From contig NZ_SLXS01000014.1 in the NCBI RefSeq assembly GCF_004340785.1, positions 1 through 44,578 of the forward strand: DNA of 44,578 bases, written 5' to 3'. Under the pieces are notes generated by a model. The model saw nothing but the letters and a program-made list of their open reading frames with translations, had not been told where the DNA came from and ran no database searches. Source of the DNA: Tumebacillus sp. BK434 (GTDB lineage Bacteria > Bacillota > Bacilli > Tumebacillales > Tumebacillaceae). Below are positions 13,271 through 20,778 of this stretch, in pieces; within the stretch, counting starts at the first letter, position 1; every line of letters starts with the position of its first letter. A program made the position numbers and the translations under genes.

Positions 13271-15088
13271 GCGCAGATATTCATGCGAGCAGATCAAACC
13301 GACCAGATACAAGGCCAGCGCGATGTAAGCGGGCAGCAGGTGCCAGAAGTCGGTGTAGAGGATCTTCACATGCACGCCGATCCCCGCCGCCAGCCCGAAG
13401 AACCCGCCGATCAGGTAGCTCCACCAGAGCCAGCTCTCCCCTTGCCGATAGCCCCAGAGCGAAATCAGGAGCAGCAGGAGCCCTTCGGTGATCAAGGAGC
13501 CGCCAAAACCGGCCCGGTCGTGGGCGATCAGCGGGATCAGCCGGTGGTTGTACTCGTGGATCTGCTCCGGGGTCAGACCCATGTAGGCGAGGTCTTCCGG
13601 CACGAACACGCCGGTCATGCCGATCGCCGAGATCACAACGCCTGCCGTCAACAGCGCAGCGCCGAGAACGACGAACATCAGCTGTCCGACGAGTCCTTTT
13701 TTCCACGCCTTCGTGTTGCGGCGGTTGAGCGACCCGTGCGGCGTGGACAGCTCCCGCGTCCGCACCAGCCCCCAAAGGAAAAAAGGCAGGATCAGCAGGT
13801 TGTAGATCACGTGCAGCGAGTCAATGTAGCCGACGACATAGGAGTACAAAAAATTCAGGAAACCGTACCCGGCCGCCGCCGCGAACAGCACGACCGCCCA
13901 GCGTTCCCCGCGCCTGATCTTGTGCCACGCGAGCTGCGCGAACAGAAACCCGGCCGACAGCATGATCCCGGCCAGCGTGATCCGGTCGTGCGACATGAAA
14001 TGAAACAGCTCCTCGCTCCACCCCGCGATCTCCTCCCGCGTCAGCCCCAGGAACTGCTCATCATGCGCCAAAATCACATCGGTCAGCCCGACCAGCATCG
14101 CGATCATCCCGGCAAAAAACACCCCGCAGCCCATCAAAAACCAGCTCAGCCACCCTGTGCCGCCTTTCGTGACTACAGAAACGTCACCTTCAGCACCTTC
14201 AGCACCTTCAGCACTTTCGACCCTCGCACCCGTACGCGCTGCTTGCAGGCGCTCATCCAGCACCGCCTCGTTGATCCGCTTCGGCAGCCCTGGTCCGCTG
14301 AACACAAATCCGCTGTCCAGCATGACCAGATCGGCCCCTGCCGCATACAGATCGAGCGCATCCTGCGGCTCATACACGCCCCCGCCCGCGAGCACCGGCA
14401 CGTCTGGCCTGGCCGCTTTCCACGCTCGGAGCAGTTCCAGCGCCCGCGTCGTCCCTTCGCGCCCGACGCGCCCGCAAGGCTCTTCCAGATACACCCCGTC
14501 CAGCTCCGGCCACGCAGGCAGGTCTCCCTGCACGACCACTACGACCGGCACGCGCACCGACGCTTTTGCTGCGCGATACTCCTCTTCCGTGCCTTCGAAC
14601 AGAAACAGAGCGGCATACTTCTCCATCCGCTGCATCCACGCGGCATCTTGCCCGCGCCCTGCCCGCACCGCCAGCGGAACGCCGACGCTCCGGTGCCGCT
14701 CCAGCCGCTGCACAAAATCCGCCTCGTCGAGCTCCGGCAACGGCGCCCCATAGACCACCGCTTCCCCCGCCGTGTCGAGCGACACCTCGCTGCGAAAGCC
14801 CGGCCCCACTTCCAAGAAGCCGAACCCAAACTTCCCCAGCGCTCCCGTCGCCGCGAGCTCCGGATCGATCCGCCCGGACAGCCCGACCGGAGCGCTGAAC
14901 TCCCGCCCCCAGACCGTCCGCCGCAGCTCCGGCTCCGGCTTCATATGACCCATCAGCTCGATCAGCAAATACCCGCCCGGCAAGCTGTTCAGCGTCCCGA
15001 TCGCCCGCAACGTCAGCGAGCGCGCTTTGGCTGCAGGCATCCGAAACAGCAGCGGCTTAAACAGCGGGTGGTATGACCAGTCCGGCAT
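13250..15088 (-). CDS. Dihydroorotate-dehydrogenase-like domain fused to a membrane domain
   Basis: This 612-residue protein has two parts. Residues 1 to about 300 resemble class 2 dihydroorotate dehydrogenase (YHPLFKPLLFRMPAAKARSL, FGFGFLEVGPG, and the phosphate loop VPVLAGGGVYEPQDALDLYAAGADLVMLDSGFVFSGPGL). The usual substrate and FMN residues are missing: GFDKNGE has become GRIDPEL, and the catalytic INRMGFNN-type segment is gone, so enzymatic activity is doubtful. A low-complexity AEGAEGAEGD linker follows. Residues about 320-612 are a membrane domain of two similar four-helix modules, each with a helix-flanking HDR motif (FHFMSHDRITLAG and IPLIAHDRAGFGG). GGAGGAA precedes the ATG. A membrane-tethered FMN- or ligand-binding sensor is one possible reading. 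Confidence 0.75.
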   Translation of the reverse strand: MPDWSYHPLFKPLLFRMPAAKARSLTLRAIGTLNSLPGGYLLIELMGHMKPEPELRRTVWGREFSAPVGLSGRIDPELAATGALGKFGFGFLEVGPGFRSEVSLDTAGEAVVYGAPLPELDEADFVQRLERHRSVGVPLAVRAGRGQDAAWMQRMEKYAALFLFEGTEEEYRAAKASVRVPVVVVVQGDLPAWPELDGVYLEEPCGRVGREGTTRALELLRAWKAARPDVPVLAGGGVYEPQDALDLYAAGADLVMLDSGFVFSGPGLPKRINEAVLDERLQAARTGARVESAEGAEGAEGDVSVVTKGGTGWLSWFLMGCGVFFAGMIAMLVGLTDVILAHDEQFLGLTREEIAGWSEELFHFMSHDRITLAGIMLSAGFLFAQLAWHKIRRGERWAVVLFAAAAGYGFLNFLYSYVVGYIDSLHVIYNLLILPFFLWGLVRTRELSTPHGSLNRRNTKAWKKGLVGQLMFVVLGAALLTAGVVISAIGMTGVFVPEDLAYMGLTPEQIHEYNHRLIPLIAHDRAGFGGSLITEGLLLLLISLWGYRQGESWLWWSYLIGGFFGLAAGIGVHVKILYTDFWHLLPAYIALALYLVGLICSHEYLRKTKPPV

Positions 15089-15193
15089 CTTCGTTCCTCC
15101 TCATCAGGTTCTCATTACCCCCATTATCGCCCCTTCCGCCAAATCCAGCAATTGCCTGCCCTGCCGCTTTGCAAAAAGGGTGCAAAAAATGGA

Positions 15194-15223
15194 TTGACAA
15201 ACAAAATCCCCCCATAGTAACAT
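15194..15223 (+). promoter_or_regulatory. Promoter of the sulfate transport operon
   Basis: A perfect TTGACA (15194-15199) is followed after 18 bases by TAACAT (15218-15223). Transcription would start near 15230. It gives a leader of about 135 bases holding an operator-like dyad and a terminator before cysT. Confidence 0.65.
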
Positions 15224-15245
15224 AACCCCATCACAATACACCCAC

Positions 15246-15270
15246 ATTCCGATGTGTTAATTCGGAATTA
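15246..15270. promoter_or_regulatory. Operator-like dyad with AATTCGGAATT core (cys operon)
   Basis: TAATTC-G-GAATTA (15258-15270) is a perfect 13-base palindrome. It is overlapped by a wider dyad, ATTCCGA (15246-15252) with TCGGAAT (15262-15268). The same core occurs ahead of tctC at 19129-19141. GGAATT is part of the CymR box that controls sulfur genes in Bacillales as I recall it, so CymR is a reasonable candidate. That link is inferred. Its place just after the predicted start site suits repression. Confidence 0.5.
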
Positions 15271-15272
15271 TT

Positions 15273-15297
15273 CCCTCGTCTCGGCGAGGGCCTTTTT
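15273..15297 (+). terminator. Leader terminator upstream of cysT
   Basis: CCCTCG (15273-15278) and CGAGGG (15285-15290) form a GC-rich stem with a six-base loop, followed by CCTTTTTC. It lies between the promoter and cysT, so it may attenuate the operon. I found no T-box or SAM-riboswitch signature in the short leader that would explain its control. Confidence 0.65.
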
Positions 15298-15305
15298 CAA
15301 ACACA

Positions 15306-15326
15306 AGCATAACGATCTCTTATGCT
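15306..15326. promoter_or_regulatory. Inverted repeat before cysT
   Basis: AGCATAA (15307-15312 region) and TTATGCT (15320-15326) are an inverted repeat with a 7-base centre, about 40 bases before the cysT start codon. It may be an operator or a small mRNA hairpin. Confidence 0.3.
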
Positions 15327-15366
15327 ATCAATTAGATTCTGTTATTCAAAGGAGGTGTGCCTGCCG

Positions 15367-16170
15367 ATGGTACAACGTTTGCTGCGACAAGGGCTGTTCG
15401 CAACCGTCTTGCTCTATTTCTTCCTGCTCGTCGTGCTGCCGATCGTCAGCGTGTATCAAAAAGGGCTGTCCAACGGCATCGCCGCTTTTTGGAGCAGCAT
15501 CGCCAACCCGATGGCGTGGGAAGCGGTGCTGCTGACGCTGAAACTGGCGCTGCTGGCGACGCTGTTCAACGCCGTGCTCGGCACCGTCATCGCCTGGGTG
15601 CTGGTGCGCTATCGCTTTCCGGGGCGGCGTCTGCTCAACTCGCTGGTCGACCTGCCCTTCGCCTTGCCGACCGCCGTCGGCGGGCTGATCATCCTGCTCC
15701 TGCTCGGTCCGCAGAGCTTCGCCGGACAGCTGGCCGCCCGCTTCGGGCTGGAGATCGTCTTTCAAGCCCCGGCGATCGTGATCGCGATGATCTTCGTCAC
15801 CTTCCCGTTTGTGATCCGCACCTTGCAGCCGTTGCTGGAAGAGCTCGATCCGGCGGAGGAAGAAGCAGCCCACACCTTGGGCGCGGGGCGGGCGCGGACT
15901 TTTTTCGGGATCGTCTTCCCGGCGATCCGCCCCGGTCTGCTCGCCGGCGCGATGCTCGCTTTTTCCCGCGCGCTGGCTGAATTCGGCGCGGTCGTGCTGG
16001 TCGCCGGCAACATCCCCGGCAAAACGCTGCTCGCTTCTGTCTACGTGTTCGGACAGATCGAAAGCGGCAACCCGGAGGCGGCGGCCGCCGTGTCGGTGCT
16101 GCTGCTCACCTTGTCCTTGGTAATCCTGTGGAGCATCGCGCTCACCCAGAAGCGGAGGGATGCCGTATGA
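15367..16170 (+). CDS. cysT: Sulfate/thiosulfate ABC transporter permease CysT
   Basis: This 267-residue inner-membrane permease has six hydrophobic segments. It carries the ABC-permease EAA loop (EEEAAHTLGAGRARTFFGIVFP) in the second half, where it docks onto the ATPase CysA. The segments LVDLPFALPTAVGGL and FGAVVLVAGNIPGKT are typical of CysT (CysU). With CysW it forms the channel for sulfate or thiosulfate. I start it at ATG 15367, about eleven bases after AAGGAGGTG; the upstream frame is leader. It is the first gene of cysT-cysW-cysA-sbp, and its stop overlaps the cysW start as ATGA. Confidence 0.9.
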   Translation: MVQRLLRQGLFATVLLYFFLLVVLPIVSVYQKGLSNGIAAFWSSIANPMAWEAVLLTLKLALLATLFNAVLGTVIAWVLVRYRFPGRRLLNSLVDLPFALPTAVGGLIILLLLGPQSFAGQLAARFGLEIVFQAPAIVIAMIFVTFPFVIRTLQPLLEELDPAEEEAAHTLGAGRARTFFGIVFPAIRPGLLAGAMLAFSRALAEFGAVVLVAGNIPGKTLLASVYVFGQIESGNPEAAAAVSVLLLTLSLVILWSIALTQKRRDAV

Positions 16171-16964
16171 AAAAAAGCTTGATCGCGCTGACCTATGCGG
16201 TCTTCCTGCTCGTGCTGATCCTGCCGCTCGTGCAGATTTTTACGGAGGCGGGCGCAGGCGGTCTGGACGGCTTCTGGCAGACGCTGCAGCGGCCGGACGC
16301 GCAGCACGCCTTGTTCGTCTCTGGGCTGATCGTCGTCATCGTCACCGCGCTGAACACGCTGTTCGGCGTGCTGCTCGCCTTGTATCTAGTGCGGGACGGA
16401 CGCTTGCCGCACCGGGTGAAGCAGTTCCTGAACGCGCTGGTCGACCTGCCTTTTGCCGTGTCGCCTGTCATCGGCGGCCTGATGATCCTGCTCCTGTTCG
16501 GGCCGAACACCATCCTCGGCACGTTTTTTGACGGCATCGGCGTCAAGCTGGTCTTCGCCTTGCCGGGCATGGTGATCGCCACCCTGTTTGTCACCTTCCC
16601 CCTGATGGTGCGGGAAGTGATGCCGGTGCTGCAGGAGATCGGGACACAGCAGGAAGAGGCGGCGTTCACGCTCGGCGCCACCCCGTGGCAGACCTTTTGG
16701 CGGGTGACATGGCCGTCGATCCGCTATGGCGTCCTGTACGGCGTGGTGCTGACCGTCGCCCGCTCGCTCGGCGAGTTTGGCGCGGTGCTGGTCGTCTCCG
16801 GCAACATCGTCGGCAAAACGCAGACGGCGACGACGTTCGTCTATCAGGAGGTCGAGAACTTCGATTTTCTCGCCGCCAACTCGGTGGCGCTGGTGCTGGC
16901 GCTCGTCTCGATCCTCACCCTGCTCACCCTCGAATGGACCAAATCGCGAAAGGAAGTGATCTGA
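16167..16964 (+). CDS. cysW: Sulfate/thiosulfate ABC transporter permease CysW
   Basis: This 265-residue membrane protein has six predicted helices and the EAA loop EEAAFTLGATPWQTFWRVTWP. LVDLPFAVSPVIGGLMILLLFG and SLGEFGAVLVVSGNIVGKTQTATT are characteristic of CysW. It pairs with CysT to make the sulfate channel in the cytoplasmic membrane. The ATG at 16167 overlaps the cysT stop by four bases (ATGA), so the two are translationally coupled. cysA starts one base after its stop region. Confidence 0.9.
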   Translation: MKKSLIALTYAVFLLVLILPLVQIFTEAGAGGLDGFWQTLQRPDAQHALFVSGLIVVIVTALNTLFGVLLALYLVRDGRLPHRVKQFLNALVDLPFAVSPVIGGLMILLLFGPNTILGTFFDGIGVKLVFALPGMVIATLFVTFPLMVREVMPVLQEIGTQQEEAAFTLGATPWQTFWRVTWPSIRYGVLYGVVLTVARSLGEFGAVLVVSGNIVGKTQTATTFVYQEVENFDFLAANSVALVLALVSILTLLTLEWTKSRKEVI

Positions 16965-16965
16965 C

Positions 16966-18042
16966 GTGCAGATCGACGTGCAGCAACTCAGCAAGTCTTG
17001 GGGCCCGGTCAGCGCCGTCTCTGACCTCAACTTCAGCATCACCGAAGGGCAGCTGGTCGGACTGCTCGGCCCGAGCGGCGGCGGCAAGACCACCCTGCTG
17101 CGCATGCTGGCCGGGCTGGAGTCGCCCGACTGCGGCGAGATCCGCTTCGACGGGCGGCTCGTGAACGGACTTCCGCCCCAAGAGCGGGGCATCGGGTTCG
17201 TGTTTCAAAACTACGCCCTGTTCAAACACATGACCGTCGCGGAGAACATCGCGTTCGGCCTGCGCGTGCAAAAGCGCAGCAAGGCGGAGATCAGCGCCCG
17301 CACCGCCGAACTGATCGAGCTGATCGGCCTGGCCGGGCTGGAGCAGCGCTATCCGCATCAGCTCTCCGGCGGGCAGCGCCAGCGCGTCGCTTTTGCCCGC
17401 GCCCTCGCGCCGTCTCCGCGCCTGCTGCTGCTCGACGAGCCGTTTGCGGCGATCGACGCCCAAGTGCGCAAAGAGCTGCGCAACTGGCTGCGCGCGATGA
17501 TCACCCGCGTCGGCGTGACGTCGATCTTCGTCACGCACGATCAGGAAGAAGCTGTCGCCGTCGCCGATGAGATCCTCGTCATGAACCACGGCCAGCTGGA
17601 ACAAAAAGGCACCCCGTGGGAGATCTTCAAAGCGCCGCGCACCCCGTTTGTCGCCGGGTTTATCGGCGAGACGCACCGCATCCACGACCTCGGCGTGCTG
17701 CTCGGCTTCGGCGCGCTGCCCCCATGGGCACCGAAAGCGGAGATCCTCGTCCGCCCCGAATCGGTCGAAGCGGACCGCCAAGGCCAGTTGCAGGCGACCG
17801 ACGCTTTGACCGGCACCGTACAGGCGGTGCACTTTCGCGGCAACGCCTGGCAGGTCGAGATCCTCGTCGGCACGCAGCGGTTGACCGCCATCCGCGCGCT
17901 GGAAAAAGCGGCGCTGCGCCCCGGCGACGACGTAGAAGTCCTGATTCACCGCGCCCATCTGTTCCACCCCGACACAAAGGAGGCCTTCATCTATGAAAAA
18001 AGCGCTGCAGCGCACACTCACCCTGTCCGCACTTTCGCTTAG
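16966..18042 (+). CDS. cysA: Sulfate/thiosulfate ABC transporter ATPase CysA
   Basis: This 358-residue ATPase has Walker A GPSGGGKTT near residues 38-46, signature LSGGQRQRVAFARAL near 132, and Walker B LLLLDEPFAAIDAQ near 155. It also has an H-loop in TSIFVTHDQEEA. A C-terminal TOBE-like domain (about 265-350) contains FRGNAWQVEILVG. It drives sulfate or thiosulfate import through CysT-CysW. The start is GTG 16966, with AAGGAAG upstream. Its last 50 bases overlap the sbp gene in another frame. Confidence 0.92.
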   Translation: MQIDVQQLSKSWGPVSAVSDLNFSITEGQLVGLLGPSGGGKTTLLRMLAGLESPDCGEIRFDGRLVNGLPPQERGIGFVFQNYALFKHMTVAENIAFGLRVQKRSKAEISARTAELIELIGLAGLEQRYPHQLSGGQRQRVAFARALAPSPRLLLLDEPFAAIDAQVRKELRNWLRAMITRVGVTSIFVTHDQEEAVAVADEILVMNHGQLEQKGTPWEIFKAPRTPFVAGFIGETHRIHDLGVLLGFGALPPWAPKAEILVRPESVEADRQGQLQATDALTGTVQAVHFRGNAWQVEILVGTQRLTAIRALEKAALRPGDDVEVLIHRAHLFHPDTKEAFIYEKSAAAHTHPVRTFA

Positions 18043-19036
18043 CCTGCTCGCCGTGACCGCATGCGGCTCAACGGAGTCCGGCACCCCAGCCGCCGACAGC
18101 AAAAATGTCACCTTGATCCTCGGCGCCTACTCCGTGCCGAAAGAAGCGTTCGGCGAGATCATCCCCCAGTTCCAAAAAGAGTGGCAAGCGAAAACGGGCC
18201 AGACGGTCACCTTCCAAGAGTCGTATGAAGCGTCGGGCGCCCAGGCGCGGGCGATCGCAGGAGGATTTGAAGCGGACGTCACCGCCCTCTCTCTGGAAGC
18301 GGACATCGACACGATCGCCAAAGCCGGCCTGATCACGCACGACTGGCGCAGCAAACAGCACGGCGGCATGATCACGACGTCTGTCGTGGCGATCGGCACC
18401 CGCGAAGGCAACCCCAAGCAGATCCAAGACTGGGCGGACATCGCGAAGCCCGGCCTCGCCGTCCTCTACCCCAATCCGAAAACGTCGGGCGGCGCACAGT
18501 GGGACATCAACGCCATCTACGGCGCCGGTCTCAAGCGGTCGGAGGAGCAAGGCAAGCAAGATCCGGCCGTGGCCAAAGACCTGCTCGCCCGCATCCACAA
18601 AAACGTGAAGACGATGGACAAAAGCGGCCGCGCCTCAATGACCACCTTCGAAAGCGGGATCGGCGATGCGGTCATCACCTACGAAAACGAACTGCTGGCC
18701 CGGGTCAGCGAGGGTGCAAAGTACACCATCGTCGTGCCCCGGCACACGATCCGCGTCGACAACCCGGCTGCCGTCGTCGACAAAAACGCCGACAAGCACG
18801 GCGTCCGCCAAGTGGCCGATGCGTTTGTCGACTACCTCTGGTCGGCCGAAGCCCAGCAGATCTTTGCCGAAAAAGGCTTCCGCTCCGTCGATCCGGCGAT
18901 CGCCAAGAAATACGCCGACCGCTACCAGACGCCGGAGGGCCTGTTCGACATCACCTACCTCGGCGGCTGGGACCAAGTCCGCCAAGACCTCTACGCCGAC
19001 GGTGCGCTGTGGGATCAGATTTTGATGCAGAAATAA
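17993..19036 (+). CDS. sbp: Sulfate-binding lipoprotein (Sbp/CysP)
   Basis: This 347-residue protein has a lipoprotein signal peptide ending in LAVTAC, so Cys24 would be lipidated. It captures sulfate outside the cell and hands it to CysT-CysW. Family motifs include YSVPKEAFGEIIPQFQ, a sulfate-loop region (SYEASGAQARAIAGGFEADVT) and YPNPKTSGGAQW. GGAGG precedes the ATG, and the start lies 50 bases inside cysA. It is the last gene of the operon, whereas the binding-protein gene often comes first in other bacteria. A terminator follows. Confidence 0.9.
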   Translation: MKKALQRTLTLSALSLSLLAVTACGSTESGTPAADSKNVTLILGAYSVPKEAFGEIIPQFQKEWQAKTGQTVTFQESYEASGAQARAIAGGFEADVTALSLEADIDTIAKAGLITHDWRSKQHGGMITTSVVAIGTREGNPKQIQDWADIAKPGLAVLYPNPKTSGGAQWDINAIYGAGLKRSEEQGKQDPAVAKDLLARIHKNVKTMDKSGRASMTTFESGIGDAVITYENELLARVSEGAKYTIVVPRHTIRVDNPAAVVDKNADKHGVRQVADAFVDYLWSAEAQQIFAEKGFRSVDPAIAKKYADRYQTPEGLFDITYLGGWDQVRQDLYADGALWDQILMQK

Positions 19037-19037
19037 G

Positions 19038-19066
19038 AAAAGAGAGCCATGTCGGCTCTCTTTTTT
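19038..19066 (+). terminator. Terminator of the sulfate operon
   Basis: AAAAGAGAGCC (19038-19048) pairs with GGCTCTCTTTT (19054-19064), closing a five-base loop and running into a T-tract. It separates the cys operon from the tct promoter. Confidence 0.9.
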
Positions 19067-19128
19067 GCGTGAACACAATGAACAAAATGCGCAAAATGAG
19101 CTTTTTGCAACTTATCTGTCTTAACATA

Positions 19129-19154
19129 AAATTCGGAATTTACCATGCTATGAT
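19129..19154 (+). promoter_or_regulatory. tct promoter with AATTCGGAATT operator
   Basis: AAATTC-G-GAATTT (19129-19141) is a perfect 13-base palindrome with the same core as the site upstream of cysT. TATGAT at 19149-19154 is preceded by TGC, forming an extended -10 promoter without a good -35. The palindrome covers the -35 position, so a bound protein would block or help polymerase there. Confidence 0.6.
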
Positions 19155-19167
19155 GAGCTTGCAATCT

Positions 19168-19181
19168 TGAAAACGCTATCA
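19168..19181 (+). promoter_or_regulatory. cre site for CcpA
   Basis: TGAAAACGCTATCA matches every defined position of the catabolite-responsive element TGWAANCGNTNWCA. It lies a few bases after the predicted start site of the tct operon, a position where CcpA acts as a repressor. Carbon catabolite repression of carboxylate uptake would make physiological sense. Confidence 0.8.
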
Positions 19182-19219
19182 TTCTCAATCTTCACCACCA
19201 TAAAAGGGGGCTCTTACAG

Positions 19220-20230
19220 ATGAAAAAGAAATGGGCACTTGCAGTATTGACCGGCGTGATGGCACTGACGCTGACCGCCTGCGGCGGCAGTTCGGGGACG
19301 AACGGCACGGCGTCAAACTATCCGGAGAAGCCGATCGTCATCGTCGCACCGAGCGGCGCGGGCGGCGGCTGGGACAAGACGGCGCGTTCGATCACCAAGA
19401 TCCTCGGCGAAAGCAAGCTGGTCGAGAAAACGATGACGGTGGAAAACAAGCCGGGCGGCGGCGGCACCGTGTTCATGGCGCAGTACGCGACGAAAGACGT
19501 GAAAAACGACTACCGCCTGTTCGTCAGCTCCCCGCCGATCCTGATCAACAACTTGAAGAAGGAAGGCAACTCCCAGTTCGGCTACAAAAACACCACGCCG
19601 CTGGCACAGCTGACCCGCGACTACGGCGCGATCGTGGTCGGAGCGGACTCCAAGTACACCGACCTGCAAAGCCTGCTCGCAGCGATCAAAGCCGATCCGA
19701 AAAGCGTGACGCTGGCGGGCGGTTCCGCGCCGGGCTCGATGGACCATCTGGTCGCCGTGCTGCCGGCCTACAAGGCGGGCGTCGACCCGAAGAGCGTCAA
19801 GTACATCTCCTACGACGGCGGCGGCGAAGCGATCGCAGCGCTGCTCGGCGGCAATGCCGATGCGATTGCGACCGATGCGTCCAACGTCAGCGAATACATG
19901 AAAGCGGGCAAAGTCAAAGTCCTCGCCGTCACCTCCACCGAGCGTCTCGGCGGCGAGCTGAAAGACATCCCGACTTTGAAAGAGCAAGGCATCGATGCCG
20001 AGTTCACCATCTGGCGCGGCGTGTTTGGCCCGGAGCAGATGTCCGACGCGGCCAAGTCCTACTGGGAAACGAAGCTCAAAGCGCTCTCCGAATCCCCGGA
20101 ATGGCAAAAAGAGCTCGAAGTCAACGGCTGGGCATCCGAATACAAAAACAGCGCCGACTTCACCAAGTTCCTCGGCGAGCAAGAAAAGACCGTCCAAGAG
20201 CTGCTCACCGCGCTCGGCATGCAAAAATAA
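19220..20230 (+). CDS. tctC: Tripartite tricarboxylate transporter binding protein TctC
   Basis: This 336-residue lipoprotein has a signal peptide ending in LTLTAC (Cys21 lipidated). The mature part has the TctC/Bug fold markers: NYPEKPIVIVAPSGAGGGWDKTAR, ENKPGGGGTVFMAQYA and GGSAPGSMDH. It binds a carboxylate outside the cell for uptake by TctA-TctB; citrate is the classical substrate, but the family is broad. GGGGG lies ten bases before the ATG. It is the first gene of tctC-tctB-tctA and is followed by a small hairpin, a common way to keep binding protein in excess. A cre site and a sulfur-operon-like palindrome precede it. Confidence 0.9.
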   Translation: MKKKWALAVLTGVMALTLTACGGSSGTNGTASNYPEKPIVIVAPSGAGGGWDKTARSITKILGESKLVEKTMTVENKPGGGGTVFMAQYATKDVKNDYRLFVSSPPILINNLKKEGNSQFGYKNTTPLAQLTRDYGAIVVGADSKYTDLQSLLAAIKADPKSVTLAGGSAPGSMDHLVAVLPAYKAGVDPKSVKYISYDGGGEAIAALLGGNADAIATDASNVSEYMKAGKVKVLAVTSTERLGGELKDIPTLKEQGIDAEFTIWRGVFGPEQMSDAAKSYWETKLKALSESPEWQKELEVNGWASEYKNSADFTKFLGEQEKTVQELLTALGMQK

Positions 20231-20246
20231 GCAACCAACACCAACA

Positions 20247-20270
20247 GGGGGAGCCGGACTCCCCCTTCTT
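20247..20270 (+). terminator. Intercistronic hairpin between tctC and tctB
   Basis: GGGGGAG (20247-20253) and CTCCCCC (20259-20265) form a GC-rich 7-bp stem followed by only TTCTT. It is likely to be a partial terminator or a 3' stabiliser that raises tctC mRNA over tctB and tctA. Confidence 0.6.
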
Positions 20271-20297
20271 GATCTCGATCGATAGGAAGTGATTTCT

Positions 20298-20765
20298 GTG
20301 AGCAAAACGTTCGACCGCTATGCCAGCCTCGTCTTTCTGATCATCGGGGCGGCGTTCATGGTGGAGAGCCGGAGCATCTCCGACAGCGCGTACGGCAGCA
20401 ACATTGGGCCGGACATCTTCCCGTTTGGACTGGGTCTGGTGTTTGCGCTGCTCAGCCTGCGCCTCTTTTATGAAACGTTCAAATATCCCAAGCAAGAGCA
20501 GGATGGCGAGCCGACTGCCCGCCTCGACTACAAGCGCTTTGGCATCATCTTGGCAGCCGCTGTCCTCTATGCGTTCTTTCTGGAAGACATCGGGTTCATC
20601 ATCAGCACCTTCCTCTTCCTGCTCCTTGGTTTTCAGACGATGGAGAAGGGCAAATGGCTGCCCTCGATCCTCATCGCCGCCTTCTTCTCGTACGGCGTGT
20701 ACTATTTATTCGTAGAAATTCTGGAAGGCACACTGCCCGGCTGGCCGGTGTGGCTGGGCCTGTAA
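20298..20765 (+). CDS. tctB: Tripartite tricarboxylate transporter small subunit TctB
   Basis: This 155-residue membrane protein has four predicted helices, with the family-typical opening FDRYASLVFLIIGAAFMVESRSI and a middle loop rich in charged residues. It is the small membrane subunit of the TctABC importer. I choose GTG 20298 because AGGAAGTG sits seven bases upstream. It ends 13 bases before tctA, whose binding site overlaps its stop region, so they are translated together. Confidence 0.85.
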   Translation: MSKTFDRYASLVFLIIGAAFMVESRSISDSAYGSNIGPDIFPFGLGLVFALLSLRLFYETFKYPKQEQDGEPTARLDYKRFGIILAAAVLYAFFLEDIGFIISTFLFLLLGFQTMEKGKWLPSILIAAFFSYGVYYLFVEILEGTLPGWPVWLGL

Positions 20766-20778
20766 AGGAGGTTGTGAC

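Noticed and set aside
15225-15366. T-box or SAM riboswitch in the cysT leader
   Set aside because: The leader is short and lacks the AGGGTGGNACCGCG and SAM-box conserved segments. Only a terminator and dyads are visible.
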